Shown here piece after piece: positions 28,118 to 36,628 of a stretch of DNA of 64,000 bases (its first letter is position 1; the number at the start of each line of letters is the position of its first letter). This DNA comes from Thalassobacillus cyri. GTDB taxonomy: Bacteria > Bacillota > Bacilli > Bacillales > Halobacillaceae. Under the pieces are notes generated by a model. The model was not told the DNA's origin. It was given only the letters and a program-made list of their open reading frames with translations, and ran no database searches. The DNA lies in NCBI RefSeq assembly GCF_900107755.1, contig NZ_FNQR01000011.1:62001-126000 (forward strand), in the 5' to 3' direction. Made by a program: the position numbers and the translations under genes.

Positions 28118-29251
28118 GTGAGTAAACGAGACTACTATGACGTGCTTGGAGTCGACAAAGGGGCTACCAAGGACGAAATCAAGAAAAGTTACAGAAAACT
28201 TGCCCGCAAGTACCATCCTGACGTAAGTGAGGAACCGGATGCTGCGGATAAGTTCAAAGAAGTAAAAGAAGCTTATGAGGTATTAAGTGATCAGCAAAAA
28301 CGTGCACAATACGACCAATTTGGTCATGCCGGTGCTCAAGGTCAAGGAGGCTTTGGCGGTTTCGGTGGAGGCGCTGAAGACTTCGGTGGATTCGGCGATA
28401 TTTTCGATATGTTCTTCGGCGGTGGAGGCGGCAGAAGACGTGATCCAAATGCGCCGCGTAAAGGTGCCGATCTACAATATACGATGACGCTTGGATTTGA
28501 AGAAGCCATCTTCGGTAAAGAAACAGATATTGAAATCCCGAAAGAGGAAGAATGTGAAACCTGTGATGGTTCAGGAGCCAAGCCAGGGACTACGCCTGAG
28601 ACTTGTCCTCATTGTCAGGGAAGCGGTCAGCTGAATGAAGAGCAGAATACACCATTCGGTCGAGTGGTCAACCGCCGGGTATGTCATTATTGCCAGGGGA
28701 GCGGCCAGATTGTCAAAGATAAATGTAATACTTGTGGCGGATCCGGTAAAGTGACAAAACGTAAGAAAATCCATGTCAGCATTCCAGCGGGCATTGACGA
28801 AGGCATGCAAATCCGGATTGCAGGACAAGGAGAAGCAGGTGCCAACGGAGGACCTGCAGGTGACCTTTTTGTTGTTGTACGTGTCCAGTCACATGAGTTT
28901 TTCGAACGTGATGGCGACCATATATTCTGTGAAATGCCTGTTACCTTCGCACAAGCTGCTCTTGGGGACGAACTGGAAGTGCCGACTGTGCATGGTAAAG
29001 TAAAACTGAAAGTACCAGCAGGCACACAGACAGGCAAGACATTCCGCCTGAAAGGGAAAGGTACTCCTAATGTTAGAGGACACGGTCATGGAGATCAGCA
29101 TGTCAAAATCCGTGTTGTGACTCCGCAGAAGCTGACCGAGAGACAGAAAGAGCTGCTCAGGGAGTTTAATGATATAAGCGGTAATGAAGCAACAGAAGAA
29201 CAACATGGCAACTTTTTTCAAAAAATGAAGCGAGCGTTCAAGGGCGAGTAA
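28118..29251 (+). CDS. dnaJ: Molecular chaperone DnaJ (Hsp40)
   Basis: DnaK co-chaperone of 377 residues with the complete type I layout. The J domain has YHPDVS (HPD motif, about 32-37). A Gly/Phe-rich linker spans about 70-110. Four CxxCxGxG zinc repeats follow ([32 protein letters not shown], about 147-212), and then the C-terminal substrate domains. The start is GTG at 28118, behind GGGAGAGTGATC. Confidence 0.98.
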   Translation: MSKRDYYDVLGVDKGATKDEIKKSYRKLARKYHPDVSEEPDAADKFKEVKEAYEVLSDQQKRAQYDQFGHAGAQGQGGFGGFGGGAEDFGGFGDIFDMFFGGGGGRRRDPNAPRKGADLQYTMTLGFEEAIFGKETDIEIPKEEECETCDGSGAKPGTTPETCPHCQGSGQLNEEQNTPFGRVVNRRVCHYCQGSGQIVKDKCNTCGGSGKVTKRKKIHVSIPAGIDEGMQIRIAGQGEAGANGGPAGDLFVVVRVQSHEFFERDGDHIFCEMPVTFAQAALGDELEVPTVHGKVKLKVPAGTQTGKTFRLKGKGTPNVRGHGHGDQHVKIRVVTPQKLTERQKELLREFNDISGNEATEEQHGNFFQKMKRAFKGE

Positions 29252-29255
29252 GAGG

Positions 29256-29299
29256 AGAGGCTGGTCAAAATCAGAGACATCTATTTTGATTCAGCCTCT
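29256..29299 (+). repeat. Long hairpin between dnaJ and prmA
   Basis: AGAGGCTG (29256-29263) and TCAAAAT (29265-29271) pair with ATTTTGA (29283-29289) and CAGCCTCT (29292-29299), giving 15 bp with a one- to two-base internal mismatch. No U-tract follows, so it is probably an RNA-stability or processing element rather than a terminator. Confidence 0.6.
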
Positions 29300-29353
29300 A
29301 CATATGTGTTGAAGTACCATATATTTAAAACGACTGGAAAAGAGTTGATTGGT

Positions 29354-30289
29354 ATGAAATGGTCAGAAATCTGTATCCATACTACAAATGAAGCGGTGGA
29401 ACCAGTGTCCAATATTCTCCATGAGGCAGGAGCCAGCGGGGTAGTCATCGAAGATCCACAGGATATGGAGAAAGAACGCCGTACGGGGTTTGGCGAGCTG
29501 TATGATTTAGACCCTGAGGATTATCCGACCGAAGGTGTATATGTAAAAGCTTATCTTCCCGTTAACAGTTTTCTAAGTGAAACGATTGATGAAATTAAAC
29601 AGTCCGTCAATAATTTGGCTGCTTACGATATCCAGCTAGGTAATAATGAAGTTACGCTTTCTGAAGTAGATGAAGAAGATTGGGCGAATGAATGGAAAAA
29701 ATATTATAAGCCTGTGAAAATTTCAGATAAAGTTACGATTATTCCTACTTGGGAAGATTATCAACCGGTATCCAGTGACGAAGTCATTATTGAAATGGAT
29801 CCCGGTATGGCGTTTGGTACAGGTACACATCCAACGACCGTACTAAGTATCCAGGCAATCGAACGTTTTATTAAGAAGGGTGATCATGTATTGGATGTTG
29901 GCGCGGGTTCAGGTATTCTAAGTGTAGCCTCGGTATTGCTTGGCGCATCGAGCGTGTCTGCGTTTGACCTGGATGACATCGCTGTTAAAAGCACAGAGAA
30001 TAACGCCAAGTTGAATCGGGTGGACGATCGCATAACCTCACGCCAGAATGATTTATTAAGAGGAGTCGATGAAACTGCAGATTTGATTGTCTCTAATATT
30101 CTCGCTGAGATTATTGTCAGCTTCACAGAAGATGCCCATCATCTATTGAAAAAAGGCGGATATTTTATTACCTCGGGAATTATTCAAGGCAAGAAAGAAG
30201 ACGTAAAGCAGAATTTGAATCAGGCTGGATTTGAAATAATCGAAGTGAACCAAATGGAAGATTGGATTTCTATAATCGCAAAGAAATAG
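29354..30289 (+). CDS. prmA: Ribosomal protein L11 methyltransferase
   Basis: Trimethylates ribosomal protein uL11, 311 residues. The N-terminal substrate domain MKWSEICIHTTNEAVEPVSN matches Bacillus PrmA from its first residue, which fixes ATG 29354 despite a poor ribosome site. Motifs EMDPGMAFGTGTHPTT (about 151-166) and VLDVGAGSGILSVASVLLGA (SAM loop, about 178) are clear, with SNILAEIIV as motif IV. The frame is open to 29306 but overlaps the dnaJ-prmA hairpin flank. Confidence 0.96.
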   Translation: MKWSEICIHTTNEAVEPVSNILHEAGASGVVIEDPQDMEKERRTGFGELYDLDPEDYPTEGVYVKAYLPVNSFLSETIDEIKQSVNNLAAYDIQLGNNEVTLSEVDEEDWANEWKKYYKPVKISDKVTIIPTWEDYQPVSSDEVIIEMDPGMAFGTGTHPTTVLSIQAIERFIKKGDHVLDVGAGSGILSVASVLLGASSVSAFDLDDIAVKSTENNAKLNRVDDRITSRQNDLLRGVDETADLIVSNILAEIIVSFTEDAHHLLKKGGYFITSGIIQGKKEDVKQNLNQAGFEIIEVNQMEDWISIIAKK

Positions 30290-30310
30290 CGGGTAAAGCA
30301 GGTGCTTGAT

Positions 30311-31063
30311 ATGCAGCGATATTTTGTAGAAGCAGATAATTGGCAGGGCGATAAGGTATTCATCCAGGGGGAAGATGTTCATCATATCGGACGGGTTATG
30401 CGTATGCTCCCGAATGATGAAATTATCTGCAATCATCCGAGTGGCAATGCTGCACGCTGTCAAATTGTCAGTGTGGAGAAAGAGGCTGTACACTGCAGGG
30501 TGGTAGAATGGCTGGAAGAAAATGTTGAACTTCCTATTGAAATCACCTTAGTCCAATCACTTGGCAAGGGAGATAAGTTAGAAACCGTTGTCCAAAAAGG
30601 GACAGAATTAGGTGCTTCCCGATTCATCCCTTATCAAGCAGAACGATCTGTAGTAAAATGGGATAAAAAAAAGGCGGATAAAAAGATTTCACGCCTGGAA
30701 AAAATTGCGAAAGAAGCTAGCGAACAATGCCACCGTAACAAGGTGCCGGAAATTGAAGCCCTGCATGGTTTGGACAAACTGCTTCAGACCAGTAAACAGT
30801 ACACGTGGAAACTGTTTGCTCATGAGGATGAAGCAAAGCGGGATGAATATAAGTCACTGTCGAATCTGGTCGGAAGGATGGAGCCTGGTGAAAGTCTTTT
30901 GGCGGTCATTGGTCCGGAAGGTGGTTTTTCCGCATCAGAAGTGCTGAAGCTTTCTGAAGCCGGATTTCATTCGGTACGATTAGGTCCGAGGATTTTGCGG
31001 ATGGAAACGGCGCCGCTTTATTTGCTAGCGAGTATTTCGTATCATCTTGAAGAATTGAGGTGA
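30311..31063 (+). CDS. rsmE: 16S rRNA (uracil1498-N3)-methyltransferase RsmE
   Basis: SPOUT-family methyltransferase of 250 residues that modifies 16S rRNA U1498. An N-terminal PUA-like domain (MQRYFVEADNWQGDKVFIQG) precedes the knotted domain with SLGKGDKLETVVQKGTELGA (about 87), SEQCHRNKVPEIE, and the SAM loop VIGPEGGFSASEV (about 204) and LGPRILRMETAPLY. The ATG at 30311 lies 6 nt after AGGTG. The mtaB start overlaps its end. Confidence 0.96.
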   Translation: MQRYFVEADNWQGDKVFIQGEDVHHIGRVMRMLPNDEIICNHPSGNAARCQIVSVEKEAVHCRVVEWLEENVELPIEITLVQSLGKGDKLETVVQKGTELGASRFIPYQAERSVVKWDKKKADKKISRLEKIAKEASEQCHRNKVPEIEALHGLDKLLQTSKQYTWKLFAHEDEAKRDEYKSLSNLVGRMEPGESLLAVIGPEGGFSASEVLKLSEAGFHSVRLGPRILRMETAPLYLLASISYHLEELR

Positions 31064-31068
31064 TGAAA

Positions 31069-32421
31069 ATGCCTACAGTGGCATTTCATACATTAGGGTG
31101 TAAAGTAAATCATTATGAGACAGAAGCAGTCTGGCAATTGTTTAAAGACCAGGGCTATGATCGTGTCGATTTCGATCGTGAATCTGATGTCTATGTCATT
31201 AATACGTGTACGGTTACGAATACCGGTGATAAGAAAAGCCGGCAGGTCATCCGCAGGGCAATCAGAAAAAATCCGGACGGGGTCATCTGTGTTACAGGCT
31301 GTTATGCCCAGACTTCTCCAGGTGAAATCATGGACATACCTGGAGTGGATATTGTAGTAGGGACACAGAACCGGGTGAAAATGCTTGATTATATTGAACA
31401 ATATAAAAAAGAACGACAGCCAATCAATGGCGTAACAAATATTATGAAGAACCGTGTTTATGAAGAATTGGACGTACCGTACTTTACAGACCGTACACGC
31501 GCTTCTTTGAAAATCCAGGAGGGCTGTAACAACTTTTGTACCTTCTGCATCATTCCCTGGGCTCGTGGATTGATGCGATCAAGAAAGCCTGAGGATGTCA
31601 TTAAACAAGCACAGCAGCTTGTCGATGCGGGCTACAAGGAAATTGTGTTGACAGGGATTCATACAGGCGGTTATGGGGAAGATATGAAAGATTACAACCT
31701 CGCTATGCTCCTTAGAGAACTGGATGAGCAGGTGAAAGGGTTGAAACGCATTCGTATTTCCTCCATTGAAGCAAGTCAAATCACTGATGATGTTATCGAA
31801 GTGTTGAATGACTCCGATAAGATTGTACGACACCTACACATTCCCTTACAATCCGGCTCGGATACAGTACTAAAACGGATGAGAAGGAAATATACAATGG
31901 AATTTTATAAGGAGCGTATCGACCGTATCAAAGAAGCGCTGCCTAACTTGGCAATCACTTCAGATGTCATTGTCGGTTTTCCAGGGGAAACCGAAGAAGA
32001 GTTCATGGAAACCTACCAGGCCATTCAGGATATTGGTTACTCCGAACTGCATGTCTTTCCTTTTTCAAAACGGACAGGGACTCCAGCTGCCCGTATGACC
32101 GACCAAGTCGATGAGGAAGTGAAAAACGACCGTGTTCACCGGCTTATCGAGTTATCTAACCAACAGGCGAAGGAGTATGCGTCTCGGTTCGAAAATGAAG
32201 TGTTGGAGATTATCCCGGAAGAGGAAGACAAAGAAGGTGAGAAAGGTGTATTAATCGGATACACCGATAACTACCTGAAAGTAAAATTCGAAGGTTCTAA
32301 AGATTTAATCGGTGAAATAGTGAAAGTTAAAATCACAAAAGCAGGTTATCCTTATAATGAAGGACAGTTTGTACGTGTGATGGATGAACCTGATTTGAAT
32401 AGTCATGTCACTGCGATTTAA
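31069..32421 (+). CDS. mtaB: tRNA (N6-L-threonylcarbamoyladenosine(37)-C2)-methylthiotransferase MtaB
   Basis: Converts t6A37 to ms2t6A37 in tRNAs reading ANN codons, 450 residues. The N-terminal UPF0004 domain has its cluster cysteines in TLGCKVNHYE, NTCTVT and TGCYAQ. The radical SAM motif is CNNFCTFC (about 146-153). A C-terminal TRAM domain closes the protein. The ATG at 31069 behind GAGGTGA is favoured over the GTG at 31060. The gene is coupled to rsmE. Confidence 0.96.
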   Translation: MPTVAFHTLGCKVNHYETEAVWQLFKDQGYDRVDFDRESDVYVINTCTVTNTGDKKSRQVIRRAIRKNPDGVICVTGCYAQTSPGEIMDIPGVDIVVGTQNRVKMLDYIEQYKKERQPINGVTNIMKNRVYEELDVPYFTDRTRASLKIQEGCNNFCTFCIIPWARGLMRSRKPEDVIKQAQQLVDAGYKEIVLTGIHTGGYGEDMKDYNLAMLLRELDEQVKGLKRIRISSIEASQITDDVIEVLNDSDKIVRHLHIPLQSGSDTVLKRMRRKYTMEFYKERIDRIKEALPNLAITSDVIVGFPGETEEEFMETYQAIQDIGYSELHVFPFSKRTGTPAARMTDQVDEEVKNDRVHRLIELSNQQAKEYASRFENEVLEIIPEEEDKEGEKGVLIGYTDNYLKVKFEGSKDLIGEIVKVKITKAGYPYNEGQFVRVMDEPDLNSHVTAI

Positions 32422-32434
32422 ATAGGAAGAAGGC

Positions 32435-32466
32435 AGCCATGCGAGAAATTCGTATGGCTTTTTTTT
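32435..32466 (+). terminator. Terminator of the prmA-rsmE-mtaB unit
   Basis: A 10-bp stem (AGCCATGCGA with TCGTATGGCT, one G-U pair) has a 5-nt loop and is followed by eight Ts. Confidence 0.92.
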
Positions 32467-32512
32467 ATACTTTAAGGAAGTTTAACTTTGTTAAAGGATT
32501 AAAGTATAAGAA

Positions 32513-32556
32513 AATACTAAGGCTTTTGCCATAAGCACTTGGCGACAAGCTGAATT
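32513..32556. repeat. Dispersed hairpin repeat, copy 1 (upstream of deoC)
   Basis: The core ACTAAGGCTTTTGCCATAAG followed by CACTTGGCGACAAGC recurs at 53561-53603 with about 80% identity. GCTT and GCC on the left can pair with GGC and AAGC on the right. It lies in the intergenic space after the mtaB terminator. Confidence 0.7.
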
Positions 32557-32602
32557 TTTTTAACAGGAAAAGACTAGCATAGAATTTACATTTGCTTCGT
32601 GC

Positions 32603-32608
32603 TATGAT
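32603..32608 (+). promoter_or_regulatory. Extended -10 promoter element for deoC
   Basis: TGCTATGAT forms an extended -10 (TATGAT at 32603-32608) about 45 nt before deoC. The -35 (TAGAAT, 17 nt upstream) is weak. Confidence 0.4.
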
Positions 32609-32653
32609 GAAGATGTACGGACAACTAATCGAAACGAAGAAAGGGAGAACGTC

Positions 32654-33322
32654 ATGGAAAACTTATCCAAATATATTGATCATACCCAATTAAAGCCTGA
32701 AACATCAAAAGAGAAGATAAACCAAGTATGTCAGGAAGCTAAAGAATATGAGTTTGCTTCTGTTTGTGTCAATCCATACTGGGTCAATTACTGTTATGAA
32801 CAGTTAAAAGAAACTTCTGTCAAGGTATGTACGGTAATAGGTTTCCCTCTCGGAGCAAACACAAAAGAAATAAAAGCTTTCGAAACAAAGCAAGCTATCG
32901 AGAATGGTGCTACGGAAGTGGATATGGTCATCAATGTCGGTGCCCTAAAATCAAAAGACTATGACACAGTAAAAGCTGATATCGAAGCTGTTGTAAGAGA
33001 AGCAGAAGATAAAGCTCTAGTGAAAGTGATTATTGAAACTTCTTTACTTACTAAAGAAGAAAAAGTCCAAGCTTGTGAGCTGGCTGTTAAAGCTGGAGCT
33101 GACTATGTAAAGACTTCTACCGGTTTTTCCGGGGGAGGTGCTTCTGTAGAAGACATTAAATTAATGCGTGCCACTGTAGGACCGGAACTTGGCGTAAAAG
33201 CCTCTGGGGGAGTACGTGATTTCGAATCTACAAAAGCAATGATTGATGCTGGTGCAACACGTATTGGAGCGAGCTCTGGGATTCAAATTATCAAAGGCGA
33301 GCAAGGAACTTCTGATTACTAA
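32654..33322 (+). CDS. deoC: Deoxyribose-phosphate aldolase
   Basis: Cleaves 2-deoxyribose 5-phosphate to glyceraldehyde 3-phosphate and acetaldehyde in nucleoside catabolism. The product has 222 residues, the length of the short bacterial DERA class. The N-terminus [15 protein letters not shown], the central [20 protein letters not shown] and the Schiff-base lysine region [16 protein letters not shown] (about 149-164) are diagnostic. It stands alone with its own promoter and terminator, inserted between mtaB and the Na/Pi gene. B. subtilis lacks a gene at this point. Confidence 0.97.
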   Translation: MENLSKYIDHTQLKPETSKEKINQVCQEAKEYEFASVCVNPYWVNYCYEQLKETSVKVCTVIGFPLGANTKEIKAFETKQAIENGATEVDMVINVGALKSKDYDTVKADIEAVVREAEDKALVKVIIETSLLTKEEKVQACELAVKAGADYVKTSTGFSGGGASVEDIKLMRATVGPELGVKASGGVRDFESTKAMIDAGATRIGASSGIQIIKGEQGTSDY

Positions 33323-33335
33323 AATTGAAACAATT

Positions 33336-33365
33336 AAACCAGCCATGCATAAAGCAGGCTGGTTT
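33336..33365. terminator. Bidirectional terminator between deoC and the Na/Pi cotransporter gene
   Basis: A perfect 9-bp stem (AAACCAGCC at 33336-33344 with 33357-33365) serves the convergent genes. Its right arm overlaps the stop codon of the minus-strand gene. Confidence 0.85.
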
Positions 33366-34290
33366 ATTTATTGTGCAAACGAGTAAGCCACTTCTCAAAC
33401 GGTTTCAAAAATGGATAGAAAAAGAAAATGGTCAAGGTATTGAATAGAACGGCCAAATGAGCTAATTGTCTGCCCGGGTCTGGTGTTAACCATTGCGACA
33501 CTGTATCTAAAAAGCTGAGAAACGGCAGAAAAAGCATGACACTGATCAGATTGTACCAAATGTGACTGGATGCTACTACTCTGGCCTGTTTATCTAAAGC
33601 TACGCCGGCAATCGAGGCAGTAATGCATGTGCCGATATTTGTCCCAAGGATGACAGCGATAGCAGAAGACATAGAAATAGCACCCTGATCAAGTAAGGAA
33701 AGTGTTACACCGAACATTGCAGAAGACGATTGAATTAATCCTGATCCGATAATTCCAAAAAAAAGTGCTGATATTGCAGAATCATTAAGTGAAGAAACCC
33801 AATCTTCCGCTCCAGGAAGTACCATCATATCAGAAATAGAGCCACCCAAGTTTTCCAATGCAAGAAAGATGACTGCTAGTCCAAAAAGAATAGTACCCCA
33901 TGCGAATGTCTTCTGGTGCTGAATGATGATCATTAAAACACCGGCTATAAGTAAGGTAGCATAGGGAAGGTGGAGGGATAAACTGAGAATCTCTCCGGTA
34001 ATCGTCGTACCGAGATTCGCCCCGAGCATGATACCAATAGCCTGTGTCACTTTCATATACTTAGTGGTAACAAGCCCCATTGCTAACACGATGACTACCG
34101 AACTGCTTTGAAGCAGCCCTGTTGCTGCAAATCCTGTTAAAATGGCAGTAAAAGGGTTACTTGAAAATTGTTGAATCCATTGCTTGGTCCGATGATAGGA
34201 AAGTTGAAATAGGCCGATTTTCAAGCATTGAAGCCCAAATAAAAACATTAATAATAACACGGTTAGTTTTGAAATCAATTCCATCAGCAT
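33364..34290 (-). CDS. yqeW: Na/Pi cotransporter family protein (YqeW-like, short form)
   Basis: Integral membrane protein of about 308 residues made of two related Na+/phosphate cotransporter (NptA/PhoU-transporter) repeats. The motif GFAATGLLQSSSVVIVLAMG (about 53-72) recurs as GIIGSGLIQSSSAMFGVTLS, each with the QSSS core. GANLGTT and GTNIGT mark the paired loops. It lacks the C-terminal PhoU-like domain of longer relatives. ATG 34290, behind GAGGTG with 7-nt spacing, is chosen over the GTG at 34341. Position next to rpsU matches B. subtilis yqeW. Substrate is inferred. Confidence 0.88.
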   Translation of the reverse strand: MLMELISKLTVLLLMFLFGLQCLKIGLFQLSYHRTKQWIQQFSSNPFTAILTGFAATGLLQSSSVVIVLAMGLVTTKYMKVTQAIGIMLGANLGTTITGEILSLSLHLPYATLLIAGVLMIIIQHQKTFAWGTILFGLAVIFLALENLGGSISDMMVLPGAEDWVSSLNDSAISALFFGIIGSGLIQSSSAMFGVTLSLLDQGAISMSSAIAVILGTNIGTCITASIAGVALDKQARVVASSHIWYNLISVMLFLPFLSFLDTVSQWLTPDPGRQLAHLAVLFNTLTIFFFYPFLKPFEKWLTRLHNK

Positions 34291-34399
34291 TTGACCACAC
34301 CTCATAACACTATATGGACAAGGACAAAGAATAATGTGCAAAAATCCAATGCCCTAATCGCTTAAAATGGTAAGAATGGAATAAATTCAACGAAATAAG

Positions 34400-34428
34400 T
34401 TGACCCAACTTAGGGGTTATAATATAAT
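34400..34428 (+). promoter_or_regulatory. Sigma-A promoter for rpsU-yqeY
   Basis: TTGACC (34400-34405), a 17-nt spacer and consensus TATAAT (34423-34428) are followed by a 5' leader with a perfect 8-bp hairpin, GCATGCAA (34437-34444) with 34452-34459. Confidence 0.8.
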
Positions 34429-34501
34429 TATCAAAGGCATGCAAGGTAGAGTTGCATGCAGAGAAGATACTTGCTTTATGCTTCGGAGGGAGGGAAATAG
34501 C

Positions 34502-34678
34502 ATGTCAAAAACAACTCGCGTTCGTAAAAACGAGTCTCTTGAAGATGCTCTTCGTCGCTTCAAAAAGAGTGTATCCAAATCTGGAACGCTATCTGAATAT
34601 CGTAAACGTGAACATTACGAAAAGCCTAGCGTACGCCGTAAGAAAAAGTCTGAGGCCGCTAGAAAGCGTAAGTGGTAA
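34502..34678 (+). CDS. rpsU: 30S ribosomal protein S21
   Basis: Basic ribosomal protein of 58 residues from the platform of the 30S subunit near the anti-Shine-Dalgarno region. The sequence [20 protein letters not shown] and the Lys/Arg-rich end [14 protein letters not shown] are characteristic. The ATG at 34502 follows GGAGGGAAATAG. The frame is open upstream to 34400, but that covers the promoter. It is co-transcribed with yqeY. Confidence 0.98.
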   Translation: MSKTTRVRKNESLEDALRRFKKSVSKSGTLSEYRKREHYEKPSVRRKKKSEAARKRKW

Positions 34679-34696
34679 AAGAGGGTGTAGAGAGCT

Positions 34697-35143
34697 ATGT
34701 CATTAGTTGAACGTCTCAATGAAGACATGAAACAAGCAATGCGGAATAAGGACAAAGAAAAATTGACTGTCATCCGTATGGTGAAGGCTTCCTTACAAAA
34801 TGAAGCCATCAAGCTTGGAAGAGGCGAATTATCTGAAGAAGAAGAACTTACTGTTTTATCCCGAGAGGTAAAACAAAGGAAAGATTCCCTCCATGAATTT
34901 AAAGAAGCTGGACGCGAAGACCTTGTAGAAAAACTTAATCGTGAAATAGAGATTTTACAAGCATATATGCCGAAACAGCTTTCAGATGAAGAACTTGAAC
35001 AAGTTGTTCAAGATACGATTACTGAAGTAGGAGCTTCCTCTAAACAAGATATGGGGAAAGTTATGAGTGCTATCATGCCTAAAGTTAAAGGTAAGGCGGA
35101 TGGTTCACAGGTGAACAAGCTCGTACTTAAACATTTGTCATGA
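34697..35143 (+). CDS. yqeY: GatB/YqeY domain-containing protein
   Basis: Protein of 148 residues related to the tRNA-binding tail domain of GatB (Asp/Glu-tRNA amidotransferase). It begins [20 protein letters not shown] and includes [20 protein letters not shown] and [18 protein letters not shown]. The C-terminal helical part ends [17 protein letters not shown]. It lies 18 nt behind rpsU as in most Firmicutes. The exact function is unknown. A tRNA-linked role is inferred from the domain. Confidence 0.94.
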   Translation: MSLVERLNEDMKQAMRNKDKEKLTVIRMVKASLQNEAIKLGRGELSEEEELTVLSREVKQRKDSLHEFKEAGREDLVEKLNREIEILQAYMPKQLSDEELEQVVQDTITEVGASSKQDMGKVMSAIMPKVKGKADGSQVNKLVLKHLS

Positions 35144-35159
35144 TCGTACGTGCATGATA

Positions 35160-35191
35160 AAAAAATCTCCCTTTAAACAGGGAGATTTTTT
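35160..35191 (+). terminator. Terminator of rpsU-yqeY
   Basis: A perfect 13-bp A/T-tailed stem (AAAAAATCTCCCT with AGGGAGATTTTTT) has a 6-nt loop and is followed by TATATATTTTT. Confidence 0.93.
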
Positions 35192-35212
35192 TATATATTT
35201 TTTTTATTTGAA

Positions 35213-35239
35213 TGAAACTTAAATTCGAGGTAAAACGTA
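35213..35239 (+). promoter_or_regulatory. Sigma-W type promoter for nfeD-floA-yqfB
   Basis: TGAAAC (35213-35218), 17 nt, CGTA (35236-35239) matches the ECF sigma-W consensus TGAAAC-N16/17-CGTA. It lies 36 nt before nfeD. The orthologous B. subtilis yqeZ-yqfA-yqfB operon is part of the sigma-W envelope-stress regulon. Confidence 0.78.
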
Positions 35240-35275
35240 TATATACTATGACTGTGTCAGGAAAGGAGTACCTAA

Positions 35276-36616
35276 ATGATACGAATTGCTCGCTATTTAA
35301 TTTTGATGGTACTGCTGGTGGCCCTATTGACGGTTATTGGTAAGACGGGACATGAGATAAATGCAGAAGACGGAAAAGGGAAGCTTGTCTATATCATTCC
35401 TGTTGAGAATACGGTTGAAAGAGGGATGGAAGCATTTTTAAAGCGAGCCATTACTGAAGCTAAGGAAGCTGGAGCAGACCATGTTATCTTTGAAATCGCT
35501 ACTCCTGGCGGCAGGGTTGATTCAGCTAATGCCATCGGAGAGTTATTCCAGGATTTAAAAATCCCCAATACTGCTTTCGTTACCACTCAGGCCCTGTCAG
35601 CTGGCTCCTACATAGCCCTTAATTCGGATCAGATATACATGAAGCCCTCCGCAACGATGGGGGCTTCGGGAGTGATTACCTCAGATGGGAAGGCAGCGGA
35701 TAAAAAAGCTCAATCTGCCTGGATTGCTGCAATGACTGCAGCAGCCGAGTCCAATGGCAGGGACCCGATTTACGCAGAAGCAATGGCGAACCCATCAGTA
35801 GACCTCCCAGAGTATAACGCTCCAGAAGGGGAATTTCTTACATTGGGACCACGTGCAGCCGTAGAGGTAGGCTATGCGGAAGATGTAGTCAGCCACCGTA
35901 CAGAACTGCTTAGCGAACTAGGGGTCTCAAAGGCGGAAATAGTGGAAACGGAACCTTCTTTAGCCGAAAACATCGCCAGCTTCTTGACCAATCCGGTGGT
36001 TGTTCCGATTCTCCTCTCGGTTGCAAGTCTGGGATTGATTGTTGAATTATACTCTCCTGGATTTGGAATACCTGGTACAATGGGCCTGCTCTCTCTGGTA
36101 TTATTTTTCTATGGGCATATCATCGCCGGGCTTGCAGGATATGAGGCGATCATCCTGCTTGTACTGGGAATCATACTAGTGGTTGCTGAATTCTTTTTAC
36201 CTGGAGGTATAGCAGGTATAGCAGGAGCAGTAGCTATCGTGTCCTCACTGATGTTGTCTGGGGCGGATACAGGCCATATGGCTATGAGTATCGGCATTGC
36301 AATCCTGGTAGCGATAATCGCATCGGTGATCCTATTCAAATACCTTGGATTGGAGAGGGGTTTTTTCCGGCACATCATACTTCAGGAAGCTACGACCTCG
36401 GACAAAGGATTTGTTTCCTCTGTCAGCCGGTTAGAATTAATCGGTTTAGAAGGAGAAACGTTGACACCGCTTCGTCCTTCCGGCACTGCAGTGTTTGACG
36501 ATGAAAGGTTGGATGTCGTTTCGGAAGGGAGGTTTTTACAGGCAGGGCAGCCAGTAAAGATTATTAAAACAGAAGGTTCCCGCATTGTGGTGCGTGAATT
36601 AAATAAGGATAACTAA
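35276..36616 (+). CDS. nfeD: NfeD family membrane protein (YqeZ), ClpP-like domain
   Basis: Membrane partner of the flotillin FloA, 446 residues. A signal/anchor segment (about 5-25) is followed by a ClpP-class serine-protease-like domain, with FEIATPGGRVDSANAIGELF near 72 and TQALSAGSYIAL near 104. Four hydrophobic helices (about 240-360) and a C-terminal OB-fold NfeD domain (GLEGETLTPLRPSGTAVF, about 386) complete it. Start ATG follows GAAAGGAG. It is 12 nt upstream of floA and behind the sigma-W promoter. The role in membrane fluidity or detergent stress is taken from the family. Confidence 0.92.
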   Translation: MIRIARYLILMVLLVALLTVIGKTGHEINAEDGKGKLVYIIPVENTVERGMEAFLKRAITEAKEAGADHVIFEIATPGGRVDSANAIGELFQDLKIPNTAFVTTQALSAGSYIALNSDQIYMKPSATMGASGVITSDGKAADKKAQSAWIAAMTAAAESNGRDPIYAEAMANPSVDLPEYNAPEGEFLTLGPRAAVEVGYAEDVVSHRTELLSELGVSKAEIVETEPSLAENIASFLTNPVVVPILLSVASLGLIVELYSPGFGIPGTMGLLSLVLFFYGHIIAGLAGYEAIILLVLGIILVVAEFFLPGGIAGIAGAVAIVSSLMLSGADTGHMAMSIGIAILVAIIASVILFKYLGLERGFFRHIILQEATTSDKGFVSSVSRLELIGLEGETLTPLRPSGTAVFDDERLDVVSEGRFLQAGQPVKIIKTEGSRIVVRELNKDN

Positions 36617-36628
36617 GGAGGAAAAAAG

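Noticed and set aside
34452-34706. 84-codon frame overlapping rpsU
   Set aside because: It is out of frame with the strongly conserved S21 gene, and its composition reflects the S21 coding bases.
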